Positions 34,791 through 44,343 of a stretch of 64,000 nucleotides of DNA are shown here, piece after piece. Each line of letters starts with the position of its first letter. Position 1 is the first letter of the stretch. The position numbers and the translations under genes are program-made. Under the pieces are notes generated by a model, which worked only from the letters and a program-made list of their open reading frames with translations, searched no databases and was not told the DNA's origin. This DNA comes from Bacteroidota bacterium. GTDB taxonomy: Bacteria; Bacteroidota; Bacteroidia; Chitinophagales; Chitinophagaceae. Location: assembly GCA_026391455.1 (NCBI GenBank), contig JAPLEH010000033.1, positions 62,001 through 126,000 of the forward strand, in the 5' to 3' direction.

Positions 34791-34806
34791 TGGCACCAAT
34801 ATGGTA
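34791..34806 (+). promoter_or_regulatory. Sigma-54-like promoter of the receiver-kinase operon
   Basis: TGGCACCAATATGGTA has a perfect TGGCAC -24 half, but the -12 element reads GT in place of GC. The predicted start (about 34817) is 11 bases before the ATG. It lies 74 and 94 bp after the paired activator sites. Confidence 0.42.
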
Positions 34807-34827
34807 CTTCCTGTGTAAATACTTGTT

Positions 34828-35910
34828 ATGAATGCCGCCTTTACACAAACCGTTTTTATTGCCGACGATGAGCCCTTTTGCAACAGCCTGTATGAACAGC
34901 ACCTGCTGCAAAACGGATTTTCCAATATCATCACATTTTCTACAGGTGGAGAGCTGATTAAACACATACATCTGAAACCGGCATTGATACTGCTGGACTA
35001 TCATTTGGGCGATATTAGTGGTAAAGAATTATTGCAGATCATCCGTACTAACCTGCCGGGTACTTGTGTGGTGGTCATCAGCGGACAGCAAGACATGGAA
35101 GTGGCGGTGGAAATGCTCAACCGGGGTGCCTTTGATTATATTGTAAAAAACGGGCAGGAACTGAGCCGGCTTACCACCATTACCGGCAAATGGCTGGCGG
35201 TGCTGGAATACCGGGAAAAATTTAAAGCCACGTTTGGTGATCAATACTCAGAGAAATGCCTTGGATTTGTGGCAGAAGCGCAGGAGAAAGTTCGCCAGGA
35301 AATAGCCGGGGAACTGCATGATAATGTGAATCAATTGCTGGGTACTTCCATGTTGTTTCTCCGCACTGCCGGTACAAGCAAGCATGTAGCGAAGGAAATG
35401 ATAGACGAATCGGTTAAAGTGATCGATATGGCTATCAATGAAATTCGTAAAATGAGCCATAGCCTGCGGTTTGTTTATGTGAAGGAAAATGAAGTGTGGA
35501 GCGAATTCAGTAAAATGCTGGAGGCGTTGCGGTTGCAGCAGCAATTCAATTTGCACACGAATATAATTTTGCCCGATGGTGGTGCTGCCATTCCGGAATT
35601 CCTGAAGCATCAGATCGTGCGCATTACACAGGAACAAATACAAAATATCATTAAATATGCAAACGCATCCAGGGTCGACATATCTGTAAAATATGTTAAG
35701 GATCATCTGGTGCTGACTACGGCTGACAATGGATCCGGTTTTTCGTGGAAAGAAAAAAAGAATGGCATGGGCCTTCAGCAGATCCGGAACCGGGTGGATG
35801 CAATGAATGGAAGTTGCCAGTTGATCACGGCACCCGGGAAAGGATGCACCTGGAATATCCGCTTTCCACTGGTGCAAAAACAACCGAATACGTTCGCAAC
35901 GGCAGTATAA
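34828..35910 (+). CDS. Receiver domain fused to a HisKA_3-type histidine kinase
   Basis: 360 residues with an inverted hybrid order: receiver first (1-125, Asp57 in LLDYHLG, ISGQQDMEVAVEMLNRGAFDY, Lys in YIVKN), then a NarX/DegS-type kinase with His164 in AGELHDNVNQ and an ATP domain with NIIKYANAS, TADNGSGF and GMGLQQIRNR. There is no membrane span, so the receiver is likely the input: phosphorylation by another kinase could switch its activity. Its receiver is a paralogue of those at 18627 and 33328. It starts a three-gene signalling operon (FIST gene 10 bases later). Confidence 0.9.
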   Translation: MNAAFTQTVFIADDEPFCNSLYEQHLLQNGFSNIITFSTGGELIKHIHLKPALILLDYHLGDISGKELLQIIRTNLPGTCVVVISGQQDMEVAVEMLNRGAFDYIVKNGQELSRLTTITGKWLAVLEYREKFKATFGDQYSEKCLGFVAEAQEKVRQEIAGELHDNVNQLLGTSMLFLRTAGTSKHVAKEMIDESVKVIDMAINEIRKMSHSLRFVYVKENEVWSEFSKMLEALRLQQQFNLHTNIILPDGGAAIPEFLKHQIVRITQEQIQNIIKYANASRVDISVKYVKDHLVLTTADNGSGFSWKEKKNGMGLQQIRNRVDAMNGSCQLITAPGKGCTWNIRFPLVQKQPNTFATAV

Positions 35911-35920
35911 ATAACCATGT

Positions 35921-37057
35921 ATGAAAACAACGATACATCAATTCAGTACCAACGGTCAGCAATACCCTACCGGATCCGCTATGGAAGCAGATCATGGAGC
36001 AAAACTGGTTCTCTGTTTTGCCGATAAAGCATTGCTGGCCGATTCCGGGTTTTATCCAATGTTATTAGCTGCTTATCCTGCAGCGGAAATTGCCATGTGC
36101 AGTACTTCCGGTGAAATTTTTCAGAACCGGGTTCAGGATCATACGGCCGTGGTGGCTGCACTTCAGTTTGAGCATACCCACCTGCAAACTGCAACGGTTA
36201 ATATCAGTGAATTTTCCGGTAGTTATGATGCAGGTCTTGCATTGATCAGCAAATTGCCTGCTTCAGACCTCAGTTATGTTTTGGTGTTGTCGGATGGTAG
36301 TGTGGTAAATGGGAGTGAATTGGTAAAAGGATTCAGAAGTGCAGCGCCAGACATTCTTATCACCGGAGGACTAGCCGGTGATGCCGATAAATTCAGTTCT
36401 ACGCTGGTTGGGCTAAATGAAACACCGGCGCAGGGAAATATCATTGCCATTGGCTTTTATGGCGAGAAACTGAAAGTGGCACACGGCTCACAGGGAGGCT
36501 GGGATATGTTTGGGCTCGAAAAAGAAATTACCAGGGCCGAAGGGAATATATTGTATGAAATAGATGGAGAAAATGCCCTGTCTAAATACAAAAAATACCT
36601 GGGCCCCGATGCTGAGCAATTACCAGCCTCTGCATTATTATTTCCCATCGCCATTGTAATGCCGGGAGAAACCAGACCCGTGGTTCGCACCATTCTTTCT
36701 ATAGACGAAATGAACATGACCATGACCTTTGCCGGTGATGTACCCATAGGTTCGAAGGTCCGGTTTATGCGGGCCAACTTCGATACACTAACGATGGCGG
36801 CGGCTACTGCGGCTGCTCATACCGTAAGCGATCATCCCAAGCCGGATTTTTCCCTGCTCGTAAGTTGTGTGGGACGCAAGCTCATTCTGGGCCAGCGCAT
36901 CGAAGAAGAAGTGGAAGCTGTATGCGATACTTTGGGTGATGGCGTACCAGTAGCCGGTTTTTATTCGTACGGTGAAATATCTCCTTTTAATGAAGGGGGA
37001 AGTTGTCAGCTTCATAATCAAACCATGACCATTACTTCTTTTTATGAGTTACCATAA
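35921..37057 (+). CDS. FIST-domain sensor protein
   Basis: 378 residues matching the FIST N (about 30-215) and FIST C (about 225-365) sensory domains: LVLCFADKALLAD, YPAAEIAMCSTSGEIF, ITGGLAGDADKFSSTLVGLN, and the C-terminal LLVSCVGRKLILGQRIEEEVEA, PVAGFYSYGEISPF. FIST proteins are soluble ligand sensors, proposed to bind small molecules such as amino acids, and are usually tied to signalling outputs. Here the gene overlaps the following hybrid kinase by 14 bases, so FIST is most likely that kinase's input partner. The ligand is unknown. Confidence 0.88.
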   Translation: MKTTIHQFSTNGQQYPTGSAMEADHGAKLVLCFADKALLADSGFYPMLLAAYPAAEIAMCSTSGEIFQNRVQDHTAVVAALQFEHTHLQTATVNISEFSGSYDAGLALISKLPASDLSYVLVLSDGSVVNGSELVKGFRSAAPDILITGGLAGDADKFSSTLVGLNETPAQGNIIAIGFYGEKLKVAHGSQGGWDMFGLEKEITRAEGNILYEIDGENALSKYKKYLGPDAEQLPASALLFPIAIVMPGETRPVVRTILSIDEMNMTMTFAGDVPIGSKVRFMRANFDTLTMAAATAAAHTVSDHPKPDFSLLVSCVGRKLILGQRIEEEVEAVCDTLGDGVPVAGFYSYGEISPFNEGGSCQLHNQTMTITSFYELP

Positions 37058-40000
37058 ACTCCTTTTAAGACAAATCAATAAATACCTACCCGAAGCGCTA
37101 CGGGATACAGATCAGTTGCGCCATTTTCTGGAGGTGGTGAGCCAGTCCTATAGCGCAATGGATAAAGAACGAGAATTGTCTGAAAGAGCATTCCATATCA
37201 CCGAAACAGAATACAACGAGCTAAATCAAACGTTGCAGAACGAGTTGACTGTAAAAAGGCAATCCATTGAAAAGCTGAAAGAGACCATGGAAGTGATCTC
37301 CGGAGTAGAGCGGATCAATGAAACTGATGACCTGCTTATCATTGCCCGCTACCTGAGCAACCAGGTAAGTAAACGAAAAAATGCAGAAAAAGTTTTCACT
37401 TCCCTCATTACGAATTTACAAAGCGGGATACTGCTCGAAGATGAAACCCGTCACATCGTTTTCGCCAACCAGCATTTTTGCGATCTGTTTGGCATACCTG
37501 CGGCACCCGAACAATTGCAGGGCGCAGATTGCAGTAACAGTGCGGAACAGGCCAAAGATATGTTTGCAGATCCGGTTGATTTTGTAAGTGGAATCAGTAA
37601 ACTGCTTACAGAAAAAAAACTGGCGACCGGCGAAATGCTATTGCTGGCAGATGGAAGAATTTACCAGCGGGATTATATTCCTATTTATACCGACAATATT
37701 TATAAAGGGCATTTGTGGAGCTATACCGATATTACCGGTAAAAAGAAAGCGCAGGATGCCATTGCAGAAAGTGAAAGCCGCAACCGGCTCATCATGAACG
37801 CAGCGTTGGATGCGATCATAACCATTGACATGGATGGTATCATTACATTCTGGAATCCACAGGCAACAAATATATTCGGATGGTCGGAGCAGGAAGCCAT
37901 CGGCCAGCAACTCTCCCGGCTTATTATACCGGAAGAGTTTCGGACGCATCATGAACGTGGAATGCAACGATTCAGGGAAACCGGCGAGGGGCCTGCACTC
38001 AATAAGCCGCTGGATCTGCCGGCGATTAAAAAGAACGGAGAGCAGATACGGGCAGAATTGTCTATAATACCGGTGAAGCAGGGAGACACCTATTTCTTTT
38101 GTGCCTTCATCAGAGATATTACTGAACGTGAAAAAAATAAAGCAGAACTGCTTCGTTTGTCACTGGTAGCCAGTGCCAACCACAACGGGGTGTTGTTTAC
38201 CACCACTACCGGTGAAATAACATGGGCCAATGAAGGCTTTTGTCAGTTGACTGGTTTTTGCTTGCAGGAAATTATCGGTAAAACGCCGGTTGAATTGTGC
38301 AAGGGCCCGCTTACAAATACAGATGAACTGGGAAAAGTTTTACACGCGTTCTCAAAAGGGCTTTCTTTCAATACGGAACTCATCTATTATCGAAAAGACC
38401 AGTCCTGGTTTTGGGGAAGATCTTCGAGTCAGCCGGTTAAGAACAGCAAAGGCCAAATCGTGGAATATTTTGGCATCATTGAAGATATTACTTCAGAAAA
38501 AGAGTCCGAACAGCATTTTCGGATTGCTTTGGAAAAGATCGGAGATAATGTATGGGAACACGATTTTGAAACTGGCAGGACCTGGTTCTCTAAATCCACA
38601 CACAGCCTGTTGGGACACGATAACCAGAATCTTGATCACAACCAAAAATTATGGTGGCAAAGTGTACATGTGCAGGATTTGAAAATGCTGGCAGACAATG
38701 ACCTGAAATATAAAGCCGGTGAAATTGATTCACATATTCTCGAATACCGTATCATACATGAGGACGGATCGGTAAGATGGGTACTTGACCGGGGAGTGGT
38801 TACTGAAAGTGACAAAGAAGGTAAGCCGCTAAAAATAACCGGTACACATACGGATATCACCCATATTAAGCAAACGGAAGCCGAACTGGAAAACCGTCTC
38901 CGGCAGTTTAAGTCGTTGTCAGAAAATATTCCCGGGGTGATCTATGAATATGAATTCCGAAAAGACGGTACGGAAGGCTTGCGTTATGTAAGCCCTGCGA
39001 TCAATAAGATATTTGGTATCGAGTCTGGTGATTTTTATAGTTTTCAAAAATATATTCATCCGGATGATCTGCCTTTGGTTATTGCAAAGAATAAAAATTC
39101 CCGGGATACGCTCGAGCCTTTTTATGTTGAATCGAGGCTGCTCATTCCCGGAAGAGACCTTATCTGGCAATCCGTCACGTCTTCTTTTTCTTATTATACA
39201 CCCGAGGGAGATATCGTGTTTACAGGGTTCATGCTGGATATTACGGAGCGTAAAAACAGTGAACAGAAGCTGGAAGCACAACGGAAGTTTTACGAAGATA
39301 TTCTGAATAATATTCCGGCAGATATTGCGGTGTTCAGCCCAACACATGAATATCTTTTTGTAAATCCGCGTGGTATAAAAGATGATGCACTTCGTAAGTG
39401 GATCATTGGAAAGCGGGATGAGGATTATTGCCATTATCGTAATAAGCCCCTCAGTATTGCGGAAGGACGACGAACAGCGTTCAATAAAATGGTGAGTAGT
39501 AAATCGGCCAATGAATGGGAAGAGAAAAACATGACACCGGATGGTAAGGAGCAGTACATTCTCCGGAGATGGTACCCGGTATTGGATGCCGCTGGTGAAG
39601 TGGAGTTGGTAATTGGTTATGGAGTGGATATTACTGAGCGGAAAATGTTTGAAAAGGCATTGCAGGCCAATGAAGAAAAATACAGGGATATTATCGCCAA
39701 TATGAACCTCGGCCTGATGGAACTTGATACGGATACCAGGATATTGTATGCCAACCAGGGAATGCTGGCCATGACGGGTATCGGGGCAGATGAAGCAATC
39801 GGCTATGACAGCTCTAAGTTATTGCCACCCGAAAGTATGGCATTGATGAATGAGAAAACCGATAACCGGCGTAATGGTATCAGCGAAGCCTACGAGGTGC
39901 AGGTGCGGATCGGCAATGAATTAAAATGGTGGCTGGTGAGTGCGGCTCCCAAATTCGACAGAGAAGGCTCCCTTATCGGATCTATTGTGGTATGCCTGGA

Positions 40001-41576
40001 TATACACGACAGGAAAGAACTGGAAAAACAATTGATCATTGAACGAGAAAGAGCAGAACAACTGGCCCATACCAAAGAATTATTTCTTGCCAATATGAGC
40101 CATGAGATACGCACACCGATGAATGCCATTATAGGTATGGGTAGCCAGCTTTCGCGTACTTCGCTCAGTGAACAACAGCGTTTTTACCTGAAAGCCATTA
40201 ATTCAGCCGCAGATAATTTACTGATCATCATCAATGATATCCTGGACCTGTCTAAAATAGAAGCGGGAAAACTTAGTATTGAAAAAATCGGGTTTGAGCC
40301 GCGTAAAGTGATGGAGCATGCCATGCAGGTACTAATGTATAAGGCAGAGGAAAAAGGAATTGGGCTTACCTACTCATTCTGTGATGCCAGGCTGGCCGGT
40401 GTACTGGTGGGTGATCCCTACCGGATCAATCAGGTATTGCTCAACCTGATCAGTAATGCAATTAAATTTACGGAGAAGGGAGTGGTGGATATTTCGCTCC
40501 GCCTACTCAAAGATAATGGTCGTACCCAGCTTATTAAGGCAGAAGTAAAAGATTCGGGTATTGGCATGGAAGAGGAATTTGTAAAGCGCGTATTCGACAA
40601 GTTCAGCCAGGAATATGAATCGGTAACGCGTAAATACGGCGGCACAGGACTAGGAATGAGCATTATTAAAGAACTGATAACCCTCATGGGCGGTTCTGTA
40701 TTGGTTGAAAGTAAAAAAGGAGAAGGAACAACCGTTTCGTTTACGCTGGAATTGGAAATAGGAACGGCTTCCGACCTCCCTCAAAAAGAGACCCTTGAAG
40801 TAAATGAAGACGAACTCAAAGGAAAAATGATCATGGTGGTGGATGATAATGAACTCAACCGGCTCGTTGCTACTACCATTGTGGAAGTGTATGGTGCCAC
40901 CACCGTGGAAGCAGAGAATGGCCGGCAGGCCGTGGATATGCTGGATACCTGCAAACCGGATGTGGTACTCATGGATATTCAAATGCCCCTGCTCAATGGG
41001 CTCGATGCAAGCCGGGAAATAAGGAAAAAAGGTAATCAGGTTCCCATTATAGCCCTTACTGCCAATGCTATACGCGGAGAAAGTGAAAAGTGTTTGCAGG
41101 CCGGAATGAATGATTATATCGCCAAACCATTCCGTGAAGAAGAATTGCTGAAAATCATTGCAAAGTGGCTGGGAAAACATATCGAAACGAAATTGGAGAT
41201 TCCTGTTACTACGATGGGGGCAGAATTGTTCAGCCTGAAAAAACTGGAAGAGATCAGCCGGGGAAATAATGAATTCGTAAAACGAATGATCTCTCTTTTC
41301 GTGGGGCAGGTGCCGGCCGCTACGGCTGAAATCATGGAAGCCTACAAAGAGCATGACATGGAAAAGGTTAAGTCGATCGCGCACCGCATCAAACCGACGA
41401 TTGATAACCTGGAGATCCATTCACTCAAGAATGAGATCAGGGAAATCGAAACGCTGGCGGCAAAAATGAAACCTTCTGCCCGGCTCGAAAACCTGATCCA
41501 GTTCTTACAGGATGTAATTGTAAAAGTGGCGCTGGAATTAAAAGAACAGCAAAAGGAAGACAGTCGCGGTAAATAA
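37044..41576 (+). CDS. Cytosolic multi-PAS hybrid histidine kinase with receiver and HPt
   Basis: 1510 residues without membrane spans. After a helical start come seven PAS-like domains (starting near residues 115, 250, 372, 495, 620, 745 and 875; for example AALDAIITIDMDGIITFWNP). The kinase core has His1020 in NMSHEIRTPMN, N box LNLISNAIKF, G1 DSGIGM and G2 GGTGLGM. A receiver follows (about 1259-1380, Asp1311 in LMDIQMP), then an HPt domain with His1447 in IAHRIKP. One protein thus carries a full His-Asp-His relay that could pass phosphate to the stand-alone receivers of the locus. It overlaps the FIST gene by 14 bases. Confidence 0.93.
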   Translation: MSYHKLLLRQINKYLPEALRDTDQLRHFLEVVSQSYSAMDKERELSERAFHITETEYNELNQTLQNELTVKRQSIEKLKETMEVISGVERINETDDLLIIARYLSNQVSKRKNAEKVFTSLITNLQSGILLEDETRHIVFANQHFCDLFGIPAAPEQLQGADCSNSAEQAKDMFADPVDFVSGISKLLTEKKLATGEMLLLADGRIYQRDYIPIYTDNIYKGHLWSYTDITGKKKAQDAIAESESRNRLIMNAALDAIITIDMDGIITFWNPQATNIFGWSEQEAIGQQLSRLIIPEEFRTHHERGMQRFRETGEGPALNKPLDLPAIKKNGEQIRAELSIIPVKQGDTYFFCAFIRDITEREKNKAELLRLSLVASANHNGVLFTTTTGEITWANEGFCQLTGFCLQEIIGKTPVELCKGPLTNTDELGKVLHAFSKGLSFNTELIYYRKDQSWFWGRSSSQPVKNSKGQIVEYFGIIEDITSEKESEQHFRIALEKIGDNVWEHDFETGRTWFSKSTHSLLGHDNQNLDHNQKLWWQSVHVQDLKMLADNDLKYKAGEIDSHILEYRIIHEDGSVRWVLDRGVVTESDKEGKPLKITGTHTDITHIKQTEAELENRLRQFKSLSENIPGVIYEYEFRKDGTEGLRYVSPAINKIFGIESGDFYSFQKYIHPDDLPLVIAKNKNSRDTLEPFYVESRLLIPGRDLIWQSVTSSFSYYTPEGDIVFTGFMLDITERKNSEQKLEAQRKFYEDILNNIPADIAVFSPTHEYLFVNPRGIKDDALRKWIIGKRDEDYCHYRNKPLSIAEGRRTAFNKMVSSKSANEWEEKNMTPDGKEQYILRRWYPVLDAAGEVELVIGYGVDITERKMFEKALQANEEKYRDIIANMNLGLMELDTDTRILYANQGMLAMTGIGADEAIGYDSSKLLPPESMALMNEKTDNRRNGISEAYEVQVRIGNELKWWLVSAAPKFDREGSLIGSIVVCLDIHDRKELEKQLIIERERAEQLAHTKELFLANMSHEIRTPMNAIIGMGSQLSRTSLSEQQRFYLKAINSAADNLLIIINDILDLSKIEAGKLSIEKIGFEPRKVMEHAMQVLMYKAEEKGIGLTYSFCDARLAGVLVGDPYRINQVLLNLISNAIKFTEKGVVDISLRLLKDNGRTQLIKAEVKDSGIGMEEEFVKRVFDKFSQEYESVTRKYGGTGLGMSIIKELITLMGGSVLVESKKGEGTTVSFTLELEIGTASDLPQKETLEVNEDELKGKMIMVVDDNELNRLVATTIVEVYGATTVEAENGRQAVDMLDTCKPDVVLMDIQMPLLNGLDASREIRKKGNQVPIIALTANAIRGESEKCLQAGMNDYIAKPFREEELLKIIAKWLGKHIETKLEIPVTTMGAELFSLKKLEEISRGNNEFVKRMISLFVGQVPAATAEIMEAYKEHDMEKVKSIAHRIKPTIDNLEIHSLKNEIREIETLAAKMKPSARLENLIQFLQDVIVKVALELKEQQKEDSRGK

Positions 41577-41606
41577 CAAGAAACGGGGAGTGACTGAAAA
41601 ATACGG

Positions 41607-42056
41607 CTACCTATCCAGCATTCGCCGGTGATAATTGATTTGCCCCAGGTGATAGGCCAGGTGTGAAGAGAGTCGTACGAGTGTATAATGTGTATTCATT
41701 GGTTTTTCCCAAATAATGGCCGGGAAATCCTTTTCGTATTGGGCTGTTTCCAATTTTTCAAGTACAACATTGATCATTTGCCGGGTGTCTTCCACCATTT
41801 GCAGCAAGACAGACCGTGGTATATCCCGGAGTGAAAATTCCAGTTCTCTGTTACGCACATATCCGGTATTCCCAAGGTCATTGCCAATGTAATTATTAAG
41901 ATTGCCAACCAGATGCAGTGTAAGATTACCAGCCGTGTTAGGAATACCTCCGGCAGTGTGCCACAGATTTTCTTCCCGCTGATACAATGAAATTTCTGCT
42001 TTCAATTGTTCAAGTTGGCTGTTGAAAATAGCAATAAGGGAAGCTGAAATGGTCAT
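41607..42056 (-). CDS. DinB-family protein
   Basis: 149 residues from the ATG at 42056 (MTISASLIAIFNSQLEQL); five codons upstream another ATG is possible. It is an all-helical four-helix-bundle protein with conserved histidines in LTLHLVGNLNNYIG and AYHLGQINYHRRM, which form the metal site of DinB/DUF1572 proteins. Members are metal-binding enzymes of thiol transfer or of unknown function; no reaction can be assigned here. It stands alone, convergent with the signalling operon. Confidence 0.8.
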   Translation of the reverse strand: MTISASLIAIFNSQLEQLKAEISLYQREENLWHTAGGIPNTAGNLTLHLVGNLNNYIGNDLGNTGYVRNRELEFSLRDIPRSVLLQMVEDTRQMINVVLEKLETAQYEKDFPAIIWEKPMNTHYTLVRLSSHLAYHLGQINYHRRMLDR

Positions 42057-42183
42057 GTGTAAAAGTAGCATTAATACCGTAATAGTAAGAACAGGTGGTG
42101 CGTTATCCCGTTGAATGCATTGTTATAAATGATACAGGATCATTTTTGGACTGTTCACCTGAAAGGGGTTTTCCGCCTGTATT

Positions 42184-42220
42184 AAAAAAACACCCCGACC
42201 GAAGGGGCCGGGGTTCTTTG
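42184..42220 (-). terminator. Terminator of icd
   Basis: On the minus strand ACCCCGGCC pairs with GGTCGGGGT around a short loop and is followed by GTTTTTTT. It lies 20 bases after the icd stop. Confidence 0.85.
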
Positions 42221-42239
42221 AAAAAGCTATGAAATAAAT

Positions 42240-43472
42240 TTATCCCAATTTCTTCTTCAGGTTATTGTCTATCGCTTCCAGAAATTCTTCGGTATAGAGA
42301 TAGTGTTCACCATGATTTACTTTATTGCCATGAATACAAACGGCCAGGTCTTTGGTCATTTTTCCTTCTTCTACTGTTTCAATACACACTTTTTCTAAAG
42401 CGAGACAAAAATCGATCAGGGCCTGGTTGCCATCCAGTTTGCCACGGAAAGCTAATCCCCTGGTCCAGGCAAAGATGCTGGCAATAGGATTGGTGCTGGT
42501 GGGTTTGCCGGCCTGATGGTCGCGGTAGTGGCGGGTTACGGTTCCGTGAGCAGCTTCCGCTTCCATGGTCTTACCATCGGGAGTAATGAGTACAGAGGTC
42601 ATCAGTCCCAGTGAACCGAATCCCTGTGCTACTGTATCACTTTGTACGTCGCCGTCATAGTTTTTGCAGGCCCATACAAAATTGCCGTTCCATTTCAGGG
42701 CACTGGCTACCATGTCGTCGATAAGGCGGTGTTCGTATACGATACCGGCAGCATCAAAGGCCGTTTTAAATTCCTGCTGGTAGATCTCTTCAAAAATATC
42801 TTTGAAACGACCGTCGTATTTCTTCAGGATGGTATTTTTTGTAGAAAGATAAAGGGGCCATTTCTTGCTAAGCGCCATGTTAAAGCAGCTCCGGGCGAAG
42901 CCAGTGATACTTTCATCGGTGTTATACATACACATCGCCACTCCATCACCTTTAAAATTAAACACTTCAAAGGTTTGTGGTTCTCCTCCGCCTTCCGGAG
43001 TAAAAGTCATGGTCAGTTTGCCTTTTCCTTTGATTAATGTATCGGTAGCACGGTACTGATCGCCAAATGCGTGACGGCCAACAATGATAGGAGCAGTCCA
43101 GTTGGTTACCAGCCTTGGTACATTAGTGATGACGATGGGCTCCCGGAATACGGTGCCATCCAGGATATTGCGGATCGTACCATTGGGGCTTTTCCACATT
43201 TGTTTCAGGTTAAATTCCTTCACCCTTGCTTCGTCGGGTGTAATGGTGGCGCATTTAATACCTACGCCATATTCTTTGATGGCATTGGCAGCATCAACGG
43301 TCACCTGATCATTGGTCTCGTCACGGTATTCGATACCGAGATCATAATATTTAATGTCCACATTCAGGTAGGGCAATATCAGTTTGTCTTTGATGAATTT
43401 CCAGATGATCCGGGTCATTTCATCTCCATCCAGTTCCACCACCGGATTGGATACGTTGATTTTTTCAGGCAT
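42240..43472 (-). CDS. icd: NADP-dependent isocitrate dehydrogenase
   Basis: 410 residues from the ATG at 43472 ([19 protein letters not shown]). Family marks include [21 protein letters not shown] (isocitrate binding), [34 protein letters not shown] (Mg and NADP site) and the length and layout of the eukaryote-like homodimeric enzyme. It oxidises isocitrate to 2-oxoglutarate in the TCA cycle. The frame stays open to 43634, but a full promoter (43494-43524) lies just upstream of 43472, so the longer form is not used. It is a single-gene unit with its own terminator. Confidence 0.95.
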   Translation of the reverse strand: MPEKINVSNPVVELDGDEMTRIIWKFIKDKLILPYLNVDIKYYDLGIEYRDETNDQVTVDAANAIKEYGVGIKCATITPDEARVKEFNLKQMWKSPNGTIRNILDGTVFREPIVITNVPRLVTNWTAPIIVGRHAFGDQYRATDTLIKGKGKLTMTFTPEGGGEPQTFEVFNFKGDGVAMCMYNTDESITGFARSCFNMALSKKWPLYLSTKNTILKKYDGRFKDIFEEIYQQEFKTAFDAAGIVYEHRLIDDMVASALKWNGNFVWACKNYDGDVQSDTVAQGFGSLGLMTSVLITPDGKTMEAEAAHGTVTRHYRDHQAGKPTSTNPIASIFAWTRGLAFRGKLDGNQALIDFCLALEKVCIETVEEGKMTKDLAVCIHGNKVNHGEHYLYTEEFLEAIDNNLKKKLG

Positions 43473-43493
43473 AAATAATTTTTTTTGGGTATG

Positions 43494-43524
43494 CAAACGT
43501 ACAGCAATTGGAGTACCGGGCAAA
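43494..43524 (-). promoter_or_regulatory. Promoter of icd
   Basis: Minus strand: TTTG (43524-43521), 19 bases, TACGTTTG (43501-43494). Both elements match the Bacteroidota consensus exactly. The transcript would start near 43487, about 15 bases before the ATG at 43472, which fixes that start. Confidence 0.75.
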
Positions 43525-43709
43525 GCGCTTTTTTTGGCCAGCTTAAATTTACTTGAAGAAGGAATTTTCGCAGATCCCAGGCAAAAGGTTAGTTCCGAAG
43601 TATTGCAGCAGGCAGATGACAAATAGCTTATCACGGTTTACCCTGGTCTTTTTTTATTTTACCAGAAAAGGTTAAATTGTGTATGACCTTAACCATTTCA
43701 CTTTCCACT

Positions 43710-44342
43710 ATGTCCGAACAGACCACAGTTATGTTCAATAACCTGGTTTCTTTCCTGAGCAGGTTCATGGCGCTTACTGCCAATGAACTGGACCTCTTGA
43801 AAGAACAGCTTACCTTCAGGGAATACCCGAAGAAATTCACCTTGATCAGTGAGGGTGAGACAGAACAGTATCTTTATTTCGTTTCGAAAGGGCTAATTCA
43901 CCAGTATTTTTTAAAGGACTCAGCATCTGTAACCACAGACCTGGTAGCAGAAGGTACCATCACAGGTTCGGTAGCTTCTTTTCTTTCAGGAAAGCCCTCA
44001 CATTATTTCCTGGAGACTATGGAGCCCGCTCATCTTATTTCTATATCCCGGCAAAATCTTTCCCGGTTATATGCGATGGATAAAAAATGGCAACGCTTTG
44101 GAAGAATTCTGATCACCCATTTTTTACTGCAGCAGGAGCGGCATATTCTGGATAATGTCAGGTATTCGGTAAGAGAACGGATGGTGCATTTTGCTGAGGA
44201 GTTTCCGGAACTGATGAAACGGGCACCCCAGCGAAAGCTGGCGTCCTATCTGGACATAAAACCGGAAACGTTCAGCCGGTTGAAAAAACTGCTGAACGCG
44301 AAACAAAAAAATCATCACGCTCCGAAATCAGAGAAAAAATAA
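43710..44342 (+). CDS. Crp/Fnr-family regulator 1
   Basis: 210 residues from the ATG at 43710; the frame is open from 43677 with a TTG start. An N-terminal cyclic-nucleotide-binding-like barrel (about 15-115, FTLISEGETEQYLYFVSKGL) is followed by a dimer helix and a helix-turn-helix ending in YLDIKPETFSRLKKLL. E-T-F-S-R is the FNR-type recognition helix. There is no cysteine, so an Fe-S oxygen sensor is excluded, and the barrel lacks a clear cAMP-binding Arg motif. It is the first of three tandem paralogues; the next starts one base after its stop codon. Confidence 0.88.
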   Translation: MSEQTTVMFNNLVSFLSRFMALTANELDLLKEQLTFREYPKKFTLISEGETEQYLYFVSKGLIHQYFLKDSASVTTDLVAEGTITGSVASFLSGKPSHYFLETMEPAHLISISRQNLSRLYAMDKKWQRFGRILITHFLLQQERHILDNVRYSVRERMVHFAEEFPELMKRAPQRKLASYLDIKPETFSRLKKLLNAKQKNHHAPKSEKK

Positions 44343-44343
44343 A

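Noticed and set aside
40650-41420. 256-codon minus-strand open frame
   Set aside because: Antisense to the receiver and HPt part of the hybrid kinase, which has clear motifs on the other strand.
43473-43634. N-terminal extension of the icd frame
   Set aside because: It covers a perfect -33/-7 promoter, and the family start is at 43472.
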